Origin: Verrucomicrobiota bacterium
GTDB lineage: Bacteria > Verrucomicrobiota > Verrucomicrobiia > Verrucomicrobiales > Akkermansiaceae
Direction: 5' to 3'
Length of the DNA stretch: 64,000 bases
Assembly (NCBI GenBank): GCA_004293445.1
Contig: RDYP01000001.1
Span: 62,001-126,000, forward strand
Below the pieces are notes generated by a model, which did not search any database, was not told where the DNA came from, and saw nothing but the letters and a program-made list of their open reading frames with translations. Below, in pieces: positions 1 through 8,252 of this stretch; the stretch's first letter is position 1, and each line of letters opens with the position of its first letter. A program made the position numbers and the translations under genes.

Positions 1-2095
1 TATCGGGACGTCCGCAAAACGTCAGTCCGTCCCAGAAGGCGGGGTAGCGTGGTATTTCCCAACCCTCGCGAGCCCAGCGGAGTTCCCAAGGGCTGAGGGA
101 TTTCTGGGTGCTCCAGCCTTTGCCCTCGACGGGGTCCGGGTGACGTGGGTGGAGAAATTTCGCCAGTGCGTAATTGCGAGCGGTATGGGTAAGGCCGAGG
201 CGGGTGGCGAAGAGACCGCCTTGATACCAGCAGAAGTGGTTCTTCTGCTTGGCGGGGCAGGTGTCGCCATGTTCGAAGCTGTCGCGGGCAAGTGCGAGAT
301 CGGGCAGACCGACGCCATAAAGGTGGAAGGGAAAAACGGGATAGAGGTGGGGCAGTTCCATGTTGAAGTCGGGGCGTTGGGACTGCCACGACTTGGCGGG
401 TGCGATTTGGCGAACGCCTTTCCATTTGTGGACGGGGAGGGCCGGTAGCGTGGCGGCAAAAGATTTCCAGAAGCTGCGCTGGCTGGGGCTGGCGAGGTGA
501 TCGGGTAGGTCGAGCAAGGCACCGCTGAGCGCGTGCAGGCCAGCTAGGGTCGGGGCGTCATTGGTAGTGCCCGCGTGGGACTCGAGCGCGTTGCCGGGGA
601 AGATGACGAGTCGGCCGTCCTCATCGAGTTCGCGGCCGACCTTTGTCAGGTGCTGCTTGCGATAGAACTGATCGAAAAAGCGCAGCATGCCGTCGGCGAT
701 CGGAAGGTAAGGGCGGGGGTCGGTTCCGAAGTAGCTGCTGCTTTGAAGCATCATCAGCGCGAATTCCATGCCGCTGACGTAGTGGTAGCGCAGGCATTCT
801 GGAGCGGTGTGGCCGCTGCCGTCCTTGGTTGTGTAAACGGGCAGGCCGAAGAGATCGATGTCTTCCGGGAAGACGGCGCCGCGGATATTCCAGAAGTGCT
901 TGGCCCACGCGATGGCGAGTCCGTGACGGGACTTGTAGAAATCGAGCCCCACCTTCAGCAGATCCGCGTCGCCGGACTTGAGCATGGGCCAGTGCAGGAG
1001 GCGTTGATTTTGTGCCGTGAATCCGGCGTGTGCCCATTGCCTTTCGTTGGGATCGGTCTCCATGAGGAAGGGGCCTCCATTGAAGAGCGTGGGCATTTTG
1101 CCGCTGCGGTTGGTGGCGAGCATGGCGCGGAACAGCTGATAATTGCGTCCGACCTCCCAAGCAGGATCGGCGGCGGACTTTCCGGGCTGGATGACGATGT
1201 GGCTGCGACTCCAAAAATCGCTCCACCATTTCCGGGTCCTCGCTTGGTCGGCATCAATGTGGCGCTTGGCGTGGGACTCCAGTGCGGCGACTTCGCGCTT
1301 CCAGGTGCCAAGGCTTGGGTCCTGTGCGATGCGGAGAGTGGCCTGGATATCGAAGCTCTCGACGGCCTGAGGCGTGGCGATGTTCCATCCCGTGGTGCGG
1401 ACGCCTTCGTTTTCGGCCTCGCTGCTGCCAGCGGCGACGAAACCGGTCCCGGTCAGTCGCCCGCCCCAGGTGTGGTTGGCCATGGGATCGGGCACGGCTT
1501 TGGCGATCTTTTCGATGTGGTTCTTTGCGATCAAGTCGCGGCGCTGCGGTGATGGGCCGTCGATGCGGAAATGCCAGAGCGCGGCGTTTCGATCGAAGCC
1601 CCCCTGCGCGCCGCCTAGCAGCTCGATGGCGGCCTTCACCTTGACTGGCTTGGACGAGGTGCCATTCACGTGGACGACGGGTTGGAATGCGTCCACCCAG
1701 ACTTGAAGTCTGAGTTCGGTGCCATCGGCTGCCTGGCCGCTGATGTGGATGCTGTTATCGGCCAGTTTCAGTTCTTGGTGGAGCTTTCCTGCAAAGGGAT
1801 TGGGGGTGAGGGAGATTCGGACGCGGCCCATTTTTACCTGAGACTGGCCGTTCCAACTGTCGGGAGACGCGATGTAGAACCGCAGATCTTCGGGGGTCGT
1901 CCACAGGTTCAGAGCGACGTTTCCTCCGCCGCAGGGCATTGAATGCAAGGCCTTCGTGCCGGGTTCATGCCAGCTGATGTTGTAGGGATCGAGCCACGAA
2001 AGATGGGATGCTGGGCTTGAATGGCGCGTCTCGTCGTCGGCGTGGATCTTCAGGATCGGTAGCAAGAAGAGGAACGCAAGAAGCGGCGGTTTCAT
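1..2095 (-). CDS. Secreted DUF5703 carbohydrate-active protein, 3' end off the window
   Basis: The frame is open from an ATG at 2093-2095 to the left edge; I checked every tta, cta and tca on the plus strand and none falls in this frame, so about 698 codons are visible and the stop is missing. The protein begins with a Sec signal peptide (MKPPLLAFLFLLPILKIHA, cleavage expected before DDE). Next come the marks of a DUF5703 module: MPCGGGNVALNLW, then GRVRISLTPNPF. Further on, TLFNGGPFLME and many Trp, His and Tyr residues fit an (alpha/alpha)6-barrel enzyme of the GH95 type. An exported glycan-degrading enzyme is the likely role. The substrate is unknown, and the catalytic part beyond residue 698 cannot be judged. 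Confidence 0.8.
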   Translation of the reverse strand, partial: MKPPLLAFLFLLPILKIHADDETRHSSPASHLSWLDPYNISWHEPGTKALHSMPCGGGNVALNLWTTPEDLRFYIASPDSWNGQSQVKMGRVRISLTPNPFAGKLHQELKLADNSIHISGQAADGTELRLQVWVDAFQPVVHVNGTSSKPVKVKAAIELLGGAQGGFDRNAALWHFRIDGPSPQRRDLIAKNHIEKIAKAVPDPMANHTWGGRLTGTGFVAAGSSEAENEGVRTTGWNIATPQAVESFDIQATLRIAQDPSLGTWKREVAALESHAKRHIDADQARTRKWWSDFWSRSHIVIQPGKSAADPAWEVGRNYQLFRAMLATNRSGKMPTLFNGGPFLMETDPNERQWAHAGFTAQNQRLLHWPMLKSGDADLLKVGLDFYKSRHGLAIAWAKHFWNIRGAVFPEDIDLFGLPVYTTKDGSGHTAPECLRYHYVSGMEFALMMLQSSSYFGTDPRPYLPIADGMLRFFDQFYRKQHLTKVGRELDEDGRLVIFPGNALESHAGTTNDAPTLAGLHALSGALLDLPDHLASPSQRSFWKSFAATLPALPVHKWKGVRQIAPAKSWQSQRPDFNMELPHLYPVFPFHLYGVGLPDLALARDSFEHGDTCPAKQKNHFCWYQGGLFATRLGLTHTARNYALAKFLHPRHPDPVEGKGWSTQKSLSPWELRWAREGWEIPRYPAFWDGLTFCGRPD

Positions 2096-2180
2096 GGTGC
2101 TGAGGGGGCTGGGCTCGGAAGGCGGCGGAAGCTCGGTGGCATTCATCTCGCTGTCCAACGAATATCCGGGTCCTGAGAAC

Positions 2181-2235
2181 CCTCGTATGCGCCTCGTATG
2201 CGCCTCGTATGCGCCTCGTATGCGCCTCGTATGCG
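2181..2235. repeat. Five perfect tandem copies of an 11-bp unit
   Basis: The unit CCTCGTATGCG occurs five times without a mismatch or gap. It lies between the divergent DUF5703 gene (start 2095) and tatA (start 2284), ending 48 bp before the tatA start. The unit length is not a multiple of three and no gene covers it, so it is non-coding. It could change copy number by slippage and so alter the spacing of promoter elements; that is inference. Confidence 0.95.
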
Positions 2236-2283
2236 CGGTGATTCCCATTGCAAGAGGACCCGCCTCCTTCTAGCTTTCTGGCC

Positions 2284-2520
2284 ATGAACACATCGCTCGC
2301 ATTCATCGGCGGCCTCGGGGGTCAGGAGATGATCATCATTTTTCTCATCGTGCTGCTTTTGTTCGGCGCGAAGAAGCTGCCCGAGCTGGCGCGGGGCGTC
2401 GGTAAGAGCATGGGCGAGTTCAAGAAGGCCCGTGAGGATTTTGAGAAGGAGATTACCCGTTCCGAGGATGAGGTGCGGATCAAGGAGGCCTCTGGTAAAG
2501 AGGCTCACGACAAGGGTTGA
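2284..2520 (+). CDS. tatA: Sec-independent (Tat) translocase subunit TatA/E
   Basis: This 78-residue protein is a small pore-forming subunit of the twin-arginine pathway, which moves folded proteins over the inner membrane. It has one N-terminal membrane helix (MIIIFLIVLLLFG), the family motif FGAKKLPELARGVGKSMGEF, and then a charged amphipathic helix and tail. The frame extends upstream to 2248, but ATG 2284 (MNTSLAFIGG) gives the usual TatA N-terminus. The stop is 3 bp before the next gene, so the two are probably co-transcribed. No tatC is in the window. Confidence 0.92.
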   Translation: MNTSLAFIGGLGGQEMIIIFLIVLLLFGAKKLPELARGVGKSMGEFKKAREDFEKEITRSEDEVRIKEASGKEAHDKG

Positions 2521-2523
2521 AGG

Positions 2524-3561
2524 ATGGGATCGGTCGGCCATTCCTGCCGCCGCGCTCCGGGTTTGCTCGGGGCGCTTTTGTTGTCCCTGCTGCTCGTCGC
2601 TTGTGAGAAGCGGGAAGCGGTGGCGGCGTGGAGTGAGGGATCGGCCGGACGGGTCGATGCGGTTGAGGTAAAAGGTTCGAGGCCTTCGCGTGAGTCGTCG
2701 ACCGCGGGGAACGGCCCACAGCTGGTTGCGCACAAAGGCGCGCCCCTGCGCTTTCTCAGCTACAACGTCGAGAATTGGTTATCGATGGATCGTCAGCGCG
2801 ATGGGAGGGATATCGGTGCTGCACCGAAGCCAAAGAAGGAGAGGCTGGCTGTCGCCCGGCTGATTGCCAAGGCGGCTCCGGACATTCTCGGTGTTTCGGA
2901 GATCGGCGATGCCGATGACGTGAGAGATTTGCAGGAGTTTCTCCTGCGGGCCGGGCATCCAATGCCTCATTTCCATTTCAATCGGGGTTCCGACCCCACG
3001 CGCGGGCTTGCTCTGTTGTCCCGGCAGCCGATTGGTAAGACCGTGGTGCGCGATGATCTGAGCTATCGCTCTAAAGGTCGCTCATACTCGATGCAGCGGG
3101 GAATCCTTGATGCGACCGTGGACAGCTCATCGGGGAGGATTCGTTTCCTCGGCGTCCATTTGAAGTCGAAGCGGGAGACGGATGAGGGCGATCAGGCGGA
3201 CATGCGGCTGCATGAGGCCCATTTGTTGAGGCGTGAGATCGATATTATTTTAGCGAAGGACCCGCAGACTCGATTGGTGGTCTATGGGGATCTCAATGAC
3301 TCGAGGCAGAGTTCTGCGGTGAGAACGGTGCAGGGTCGGGGGCAGGGCTCCGGAGCCTTGCTGATGGTAGCGCTCAAAGATTCGCGCGGTGATTACTGGA
3401 CGCATCATTGGCAGTTCGAAGACATCTATTCGAGAATCGACTATGTGATGGTGAGCAGTGCGCTGCGTCAGTTGATTGACTGGGATCGCTGTGCCATCCT
3501 CGATGGCCCGGATGTTTCGATTGCAAGCGACCACCGGCCTCTGTTGTTGGTGTTTCGATAA
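2524..3561 (+). CDS. Endonuclease/exonuclease/phosphatase-family lipoprotein
   Basis: This 345-residue protein belongs to the metal-dependent EEP fold (DNase I, exonuclease III, phosphoesterases). The N-terminus is a lipoprotein signal with lipobox LVAC, Cys27 being the lipidated residue. Family motifs follow in order: YNVENW near the start, SEIGD with the metal-binding Glu, YGDLNDSR with the Asp/Asn pair, and SDHRPLL at the C-terminus. It is likely an envelope-anchored nuclease or phosphodiesterase acting outside the cytoplasm. It starts 3 bp after tatA. The substrate cannot be read from the sequence. Confidence 0.85.
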   Translation: MGSVGHSCRRAPGLLGALLLSLLLVACEKREAVAAWSEGSAGRVDAVEVKGSRPSRESSTAGNGPQLVAHKGAPLRFLSYNVENWLSMDRQRDGRDIGAAPKPKKERLAVARLIAKAAPDILGVSEIGDADDVRDLQEFLLRAGHPMPHFHFNRGSDPTRGLALLSRQPIGKTVVRDDLSYRSKGRSYSMQRGILDATVDSSSGRIRFLGVHLKSKRETDEGDQADMRLHEAHLLRREIDIILAKDPQTRLVVYGDLNDSRQSSAVRTVQGRGQGSGALLMVALKDSRGDYWTHHWQFEDIYSRIDYVMVSSALRQLIDWDRCAILDGPDVSIASDHRPLLLVFR

Positions 3562-3666
3562 GAGGTGGGATTTTGGATCGGCTGTGTAGGGGGATCGGGG
3601 CAGCGCTTGAAATTGTTTGGCCAAGAGGATCGGAGGCGTTAAGGTTCCCGCCCCGAGCGGGATTTT

Positions 3667-4020
3667 ATGGCTGTAGAAGGATTGGAATTGGCAATGGCGT
3701 GCGCGAAGGCGGCGGACGAGATTCAAGCGGAGAAAATCCGTGTATGGGACCTTCGTGGTCTATCGAATCTGACCGATTTCATGGTCGTCTGCTCCGGGTC
3801 ATCGATGCCGCACTTGCGCGCGGTTCTGCGCGATGTCCGCGGCCACGTGGAGGAGTGGCATGGTGCCAAGCCGGCCAATGCGGAAGGGAATGCCGACACC
3901 CGATGGGTCGTGCTCGATTACATCGATGTCATGGTTCACGTGATGCACGAGGAGCTGCGTGATTATTACGGACTCGAGGATCTGTGGGCGGACGCGAAAG
4001 AAATCGACTGGAAGAATTGA
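3667..4020 (+). CDS. rsfS: Ribosomal silencing factor RsfS
   Basis: At 117 residues it has the normal length of RsfS (Iojap/DUF143), which binds ribosomal protein L14 of the large subunit and blocks subunit joining when nutrients are short. Clear family marks are KIRVWDLRGLSNLTDFMVV near residue 25, then a WVVLDYIDVMVHVMHEELRD block and the C-terminal YYGLEDLWADA. The gene is directly followed by cinA, whose GTG start touches the rsfS stop. The cytoplasmic role in translation is inferred from family membership. Confidence 0.95.
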   Translation: MAVEGLELAMACAKAADEIQAEKIRVWDLRGLSNLTDFMVVCSGSSMPHLRAVLRDVRGHVEEWHGAKPANAEGNADTRWVVLDYIDVMVHVMHEELRDYYGLEDLWADAKEIDWKN

Positions 4021-5319
4021 GTGGGCGCGGTTCGCCGTGTTTCGTCTCCGGTCTTGCGTCTCGTTCTTTCTCGTCTTCTGTCTTTGCCCGTGCGCATCGA
4101 AATTCTGAATACGGGGACGGAGCTTCTTTTGGGAACCACGCTGAATACCCACGGAAAGTGGTTCGGCGAGCAGCTTTTCAAGCTCGGAATGCGGGTCCAG
4201 CGACTGACCACGGTTCCCGATGGCGAAGCCATCACCGAGGCGCTTCGGGAATGTGTCGGGCGGGCGGATGCGGTGATCGTGACGGGTGGGCTGGGACCGA
4301 CCAGTGATGATCTGACACGTGAGGCGACGGCGGCGGTGATCGGCTCGGAATTGATCGAGGATGAGGCGGCGATGCGCTCGCTTGAGGCATTTTTCGCGAT
4401 CCGCAACAAAGTGATGGCGGATTCCAACCGCAAGCAGGCGCAAGTTTTGGTCGGGGCGGATGTGTTACCGAATCCGAATGGTACGGCTCCCGGAATTTAC
4501 GTGCCACCGCGATTGAACAGAGCGGCGAATTGCGCGGTCTTCCTCCTGCCCGGACCACCTCGCGAGCTATATCCGATGTTTCGCGATGAGGTGGCACCTC
4601 GTCTGATCGCTCTCGCTGGGCTGTCGGAACCACCGGGAATGCTTGAGCTGAGATTGACGGGAATCGGTGAGAGCGACTTGCAGCAAGAAATCGATGCCAA
4701 ACTGGCGGAGATTCCGGGTCTGGAGGTTGGCTACTGCGCGAGGATCGGCGAAGTCGATCTGCGTTTGATCGGAAATCGGGACGCGGTCGCGGCAGGTCGG
4801 GAGATCGCGATGTCCATGTTTGCGGGGCAGATTTTTTCTGATGACGGCTCTTCCTTGGAGTCCACGGTAGTGCGGATGATGGCCGAGCGCGGATTGAAGT
4901 TGGCGACGGCGGAGAGCTGTAGTGGTGGGCTGATTGCGAACCGGGTGACCGACGTGCCGGGTAGCAGCGCTGTTTTCACGCATGGTTTTGTCACCTATGC
5001 CAATGAGGCCAAACGGGACTTGTTAGAGGTGCCGCAGGCGATGCTCGACGAGCACGGCGCGGTCAGTGAGCCGGTAGTGCGTGCAATGGCAGAGGGTGCA
5101 CTGAAGGCGAGTGGTGCTGATGTGGCTGTGGCAGTCACAGGCATCGCCGGGCCGGGTGGCGGGACAGACGAAAAGCCGGTTGGGACGGTCTGGCTTGGCT
5201 GGGCAGCCAAGGGGCGCGACACGATCGCGGTCCGGCAGATCCACCCGCGAAATCGGAAAGATTTCAAGCTGGCCGTCAGTCAGGCGGCGCTCGACGGAGT
5301 GCGACGCCTGATTGACTGA
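4021..5319 (+). CDS. cinA: CinA-family protein (nicotinamide mononucleotide deamidase / damage-inducible protein)
   Basis: A full-length two-domain CinA of up to 432 residues. The N-terminal MoCF-like domain shows EILNTGTELLLG and VTGGLGPTSDD. The C-terminal PncC domain, which removes the amide of NMN, shows ATAESCSGG and AVAVTGIAGPGGG. The first GTG, at 4021, abuts the rsfS stop and has GGAAG about 7 bases upstream. The conserved domain only begins at RIEILNTG, so GTG 4090 is an alternative start. Expected function is pyridine nucleotide recycling. Confidence 0.93.
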   Translation: MGAVRRVSSPVLRLVLSRLLSLPVRIEILNTGTELLLGTTLNTHGKWFGEQLFKLGMRVQRLTTVPDGEAITEALRECVGRADAVIVTGGLGPTSDDLTREATAAVIGSELIEDEAAMRSLEAFFAIRNKVMADSNRKQAQVLVGADVLPNPNGTAPGIYVPPRLNRAANCAVFLLPGPPRELYPMFRDEVAPRLIALAGLSEPPGMLELRLTGIGESDLQQEIDAKLAEIPGLEVGYCARIGEVDLRLIGNRDAVAAGREIAMSMFAGQIFSDDGSSLESTVVRMMAERGLKLATAESCSGGLIANRVTDVPGSSAVFTHGFVTYANEAKRDLLEVPQAMLDEHGAVSEPVVRAMAEGALKASGADVAVAVTGIAGPGGGTDEKPVGTVWLGWAAKGRDTIAVRQIHPRNRKDFKLAVSQAALDGVRRLID

Positions 5320-5344
5320 GGGCTGCCGAAATGGACGGCGGCCC
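5320..5344. terminator. Hairpin between convergent cinA and DUF3127 genes
   Basis: GGGCTGCCG (5320-5328) pairs with CGGCGGCCC (5336-5344) as nine pairs, one a G-T wobble, around a 7-base loop. It begins at the base after the cinA stop and is 15 bases from the stop of the oppositely oriented DUF3127 gene. A shared two-way terminator is plausible. Neither side has a clear run of T, so it may only be a 3'-end stabilising hairpin. Confidence 0.45.
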
Positions 5345-5358
5345 TGACCTGACTTATA

Positions 5359-5733
5359 TCAAAAGGGAATGTCGTCGGACGAGTCCGGCTCGTTATCGAA
5401 CTGCGAGTCGAAGGAAGAGCTGGTGGGTTCGCGTTCGATGCGCGATTCACCACCGCCGCCGTTGCCTTTGGTGATTTTCCAGGCATTGAGATTCACGTAA
5501 AAGCGCTCCTTGTATTCGCTGCCGCGGATGTCGAAGGCAACTTTGACGGGGTCTCCGATTCGAATGCCGTCGAGCATGGAGATTTTGTCCTTCACGCACT
5601 CGAACTTGAGCATTTGCGGGTATTTGCCATCGGGTACCTCGACGACGAACTCGCGCTTTGCGAAGCCGCTGGCGAAGGTTTGGACGTCATAGAGCAGCTT
5701 GAGGGTTCCTTCAGTTTCGAATGTCTGGGCCAT
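5359..5733 (-). CDS. DUF3127 protein with an SSB-like acidic C-terminal tip
   Basis: This 124-residue protein matches DUF3127, a small family with an OB-like beta-rich core: GTLKLLYDVQTFASGFAKRE, FECVKDKISMLD, VAFDIRGSEYKERFYVNLNA. After the core there is a Gly-rich, Ser/Asp-rich disordered tail ending in SSDDIPF. That ending closely copies the C-terminal tip by which single-strand DNA-binding proteins recruit repair and replication partners. A nucleic-acid-binding role is therefore inferred, not shown. It is the last gene of the minus-strand run, 14 bp after folA. Confidence 0.8.
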   Translation of the reverse strand: MAQTFETEGTLKLLYDVQTFASGFAKREFVVEVPDGKYPQMLKFECVKDKISMLDGIRIGDPVKVAFDIRGSEYKERFYVNLNAWKITKGNGGGGESRIEREPTSSSFDSQFDNEPDSSDDIPF

Positions 5734-5747
5734 GGCGGGAATGTGTT

Positions 5748-6200
5748 TCAGCGGGTGTATCGGAGGACTTGGAAGTCGTCGTAAGTCTCGACGACTTCGG
5801 GGGCCTTGAAGAGTGGTTCGAATCCCGGGAAGTAAGTATCTCCGGGATGACGTTCGTGGATTTGAGATACCAGCAATTCGTCGAGCTTGTCGAGGAAGGC
5901 AGCGTAAATTTCCGCGCCTCCGATGACGAAGAGCGGTCCGTCAGTCATCGGGAGCTCTTTGGTGGAGTGGATGACTTCGACTCCCTCTGCCTGCCAGTGA
6001 GGGTCGCGGGTGAGAACGATGTTTCGGCGTTTGGGAAGCGGTCGGCCGATGGATTCGTAGGTTTTGCGCCCCATGAGAATCGGGTAGCCGGAGGTGGTCC
6101 GCTTGAAAAATGCGAGATCCTCCGGCAAATGCCAAGGGAGGGTTCCATTGCGACCGATCACTCGGTCCGGGGTCATGGCGACGATGGCGACAAGTTTCAT
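5748..6200 (-). CDS. folA: Dihydrofolate reductase
   Basis: At 150 residues it is close to the usual length. It reduces dihydrofolate to tetrahydrofolate with NADPH, regenerating the cofactor that ThyA consumes. Visible motifs are [20 protein letters not shown] near the N-terminus (substrate site), [16 protein letters not shown] (NADPH binding) and [13 protein letters not shown]. Its ATG overlaps the thyA stop as ATGA, so the two are translationally coupled, in line with their joined chemistry. Confidence 0.97.
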   Translation of the reverse strand: MKLVAIVAMTPDRVIGRNGTLPWHLPEDLAFFKRTTSGYPILMGRKTYESIGRPLPKRRNIVLTRDPHWQAEGVEVIHSTKELPMTDGPLFVIGGAEIYAAFLDKLDELLVSQIHERHPGDTYFPGFEPLFKAPEVVETYDDFQVLRYTR

Positions 6201-7006
6201 ACCGAGACGTCGGCTTTGATGTGCGGATGTGGATCGTAATTCTCCAATCGGAAGTCATCGAATTGAAATCCATCGATGTCTTTGATCGCGGGATTGATCC
6301 ACATTTTCGGCAGGCTGCGTGGTGTGCGAGTGAGCTGTTCGCGCGCCTGGTCGAGGTGGTTTTGATACAAGTGAAGGTCGCCGAAGCTGTGGATGAACTC
6401 GTAGGCTTCGTAGCCGCAGACTTGGGCAAGCATCATGGTCAGCAGCGCATACGAGGCGATGTTGAAGGGGACGCCGAGGAAGAGATCCGCCGAGCGTTGG
6501 TAGAGTTGGCAGGACAGGCCGGGGCGGGGGGAGTCGGGATTGTGGACAAAGAACTGGAAGAGGCAGTGGCAGGGGGGGAGGGCCATCTGATTCACCTCGC
6601 CCGGGTTCCAAGCGACGACGAGGTGGCGGCGGGAATGTGGGTTGTCCTTGAGGCCTCGAACGAGATCGGCAATTTGGTCGACCGAGTTTCCGTCGGGTGT
6701 GGGGAAGGATCGCCACTGACGACCATAAACCGGGCCGAGCTCGCCTGTGGCATCCGCCCACTCGTCCCAGATTCGGACGCCGTTCTCCTTGAGATAAGCG
6801 ATATTGGTCTCGCCTTTGAGGAACCACAGGAGCTCGTGGATGATCGAGCGGAGATGGAGTTTCTTGCTGGTGAGGCAGGGGAATCCTTCTCGGAGATCGT
6901 AGCGGACCTGACGACCGAAAACCGAGAGGGTCCCGGTGCCGGTGCGATCGGCGCGGATTTCGCCGTTCTGGAGAACGTCGCGCAGGAGATCGAGGTAGGT
7001 TTTCAT
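6197..7006 (-). CDS. thyA: Thymidylate synthase
   Basis: A 269-residue ThyA that methylates dUMP to dTMP with methylene-tetrahydrofolate. The start is ATG 7006 ([15 protein letters not shown]); the frame is open further upstream but that stretch does not look like ThyA. The active site is [12 protein letters not shown], with the nucleophilic Cys after PP. Other marks are [26 protein letters not shown] and [12 protein letters not shown]. The gene overlaps folA by 4 bases and follows a release-factor-like gene by 31 bp. Confidence 0.97.
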   Translation of the reverse strand: MKTYLDLLRDVLQNGEIRADRTGTGTLSVFGRQVRYDLREGFPCLTSKKLHLRSIIHELLWFLKGETNIAYLKENGVRIWDEWADATGELGPVYGRQWRSFPTPDGNSVDQIADLVRGLKDNPHSRRHLVVAWNPGEVNQMALPPCHCLFQFFVHNPDSPRPGLSCQLYQRSADLFLGVPFNIASYALLTMMLAQVCGYEAYEFIHSFGDLHLYQNHLDQAREQLTRTPRSLPKMWINPAIKDIDGFQFDDFRLENYDPHPHIKADVSV

Positions 7007-7037
7007 GCAAGCAGGGTGCGCCGTGCGGCCGGGCGGG

Positions 7038-7442
7038 TCAATCATCGCGTCCGGGGGAGCGACGAAGGGACTTTTTGTGCGAGGTTTTGCGCTTTTCGGC
7101 GACTGAGCGCTGCTTGGACCGGCGGGAAAGTGGGCGATTTTGGCGGCGGAGCTTTTCTGTCTCGTCGATTCGGGCCCGTGTCTGTTCGCGGCGGATCCCT
7201 TCAAGCCGTTCGCAGAGTTCCTCGCGGGCTTGGAATCGGTTCATCTCCCGCGAACGCTGTGCTTGGCATTTGATCTCAATACCACTGGGGAGGTGCTTGA
7301 GGTAGACGCAGGATGAAGTTTTGTTGATTTTCTGGCCGCCGGCTCCGGAGCCGAGAATGAACTTTTCAACGAGATCGTCCTCCGCAAGGCCGATTTTGGC
7401 CATTCGTTTGTCCAGCTCCCCTTGTTTGTCCGGGCTAAGCAC
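7038..7442 (-). CDS. Release-factor-like peptidyl-tRNA hydrolase (ArfB/RF-1 domain type)
   Basis: A small protein with the class I release factor catalytic domain but no codon-recognition domain. It shows [16 protein letters not shown], containing the GGQ motif that triggers peptidyl-tRNA hydrolysis, then [16 protein letters not shown]. The tail is very rich in Lys and Arg, as in ArfB, where it enters the empty mRNA channel of stalled ribosomes. The start is uncertain: GTG 7442 (chosen), GTG 7469 and ATG 7403 are in frame, and the first two overlap the end of panB. Ribosome rescue is the inferred role. Confidence 0.82.
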   Translation of the reverse strand: MLSPDKQGELDKRMAKIGLAEDDLVEKFILGSGAGGQKINKTSSCVYLKHLPSGIEIKCQAQRSREMNRFQAREELCERLEGIRREQTRARIDETEKLRRQNRPLSRRSKQRSVAEKRKTSHKKSLRRSPGRDD

Positions 7443-8223
7443 GGCGGTCGGCGTTTTGATTTTGCACACGTGCCTGGTAGGCGGCGGCGGCGTTGCGAAT
7501 CTGTGAAGCGAGATCCGCTTCCGGTTTCGCGAAAGGAGGCACGAACCACGGATAGCTTCCCAGCAAATCGGTGGAGACTGCGACCTCGCCGTCGCAGGTG
7601 TCCTCGCCGCAGCCGATGCCAATGGTAGGCACCGGGATCTGCGCTGTGAGGTCCTTGGCGGATTCGGGAATGATGCTTTCAAGGACGATCGCGAAGACCC
7701 CGGCGTCGACGAGAGCGCGGGCTCCGTCGAGCAAGGCGCTGCACTGTTCGGGAGTCCGGCCTTTCTTCTTGTAGCCTCCCTCCTCGAGCACGCGTTGGGG
7801 GAGCATGCCGAGGTGACCGCAGACGGGGATTCCGGCTTTGACGATGGCTCGAACTTTCTCCGCTTGGCGCAGACCTCCCTCAAGCTTCACGGCTTCGGCA
7901 CCTGCGGCGACGAGTTTGTGGGCGTTGGCAAGCGCCGTTGAGGGATCGGGGTAGCTGCCGATGGGCAGGTCACCGATGATCAGTGCTCGGGGCTTTGCCC
8001 GCGCGACGGCCGCAACATGGTGGATCATATGATCCAAGGTGACATGGGTGGTATCGGGGTAGCCGAGCACGACCATACCGAGGGAGTCGCCGACGAGCAG
8101 GGCATCGATCCCTGTTTCGTCGAAAAGCCGAGCGGTCGGGTAGTCGTATGCCGTCAGTATCGATATCGGCTGGCCGGATCGTTTCCGGGCGGCGATGGCT
8201 GCAGCTTTTTCGGGACCGGACAA
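7435..8223 (-). CDS. panB: 3-methyl-2-oxobutanoate hydroxymethyltransferase
   Basis: A 262-residue PanB, the first committed step of pantothenate (coenzyme A) synthesis. It adds a hydroxymethyl group from methylene-tetrahydrofolate to alpha-ketoisovalerate. Clear motifs are ILTAYDYPTARLFDE, LLVGDSLGMVVLGY (metal-binding Asp), VKLEGG, GHLGMLPQ and the catalytic Glu in IVLESI. The C-terminal segment GIGCGEDTCDGEV is also typical. No panC or panD is seen here. It lies between folK and the release-factor-like gene. Confidence 0.96.
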   Translation of the reverse strand: MSGPEKAAAIAARKRSGQPISILTAYDYPTARLFDETGIDALLVGDSLGMVVLGYPDTTHVTLDHMIHHVAAVARAKPRALIIGDLPIGSYPDPSTALANAHKLVAAGAEAVKLEGGLRQAEKVRAIVKAGIPVCGHLGMLPQRVLEEGGYKKKGRTPEQCSALLDGARALVDAGVFAIVLESIIPESAKDLTAQIPVPTIGIGCGEDTCDGEVAVSTDLLGSYPWFVPPFAKPEADLASQIRNAAAAYQARVQNQNADRRA

Positions 8224-8252
8224 TGGATTGAAAATTGAGGGATTGAGGCGCG

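Noticed and set aside
575-1552. Open frame of 325 codons on the plus strand
   Set aside because: It is antisense to the DUF5703 gene, whose minus-strand frame has a signal peptide and family motifs; the plus frame has none.
5815-5826. GGTTCGAATCCC, like the T-arm of a tRNA
   Set aside because: It is inside folA, in frame with a conserved stretch, and no acceptor stem or anticodon arm can be paired around it.
6110-7273. Open frame of 387 codons on the plus strand
   Set aside because: It lies over thyA and parts of folA and the release-factor-like gene on the other strand; high GC at third positions makes such shadows common.
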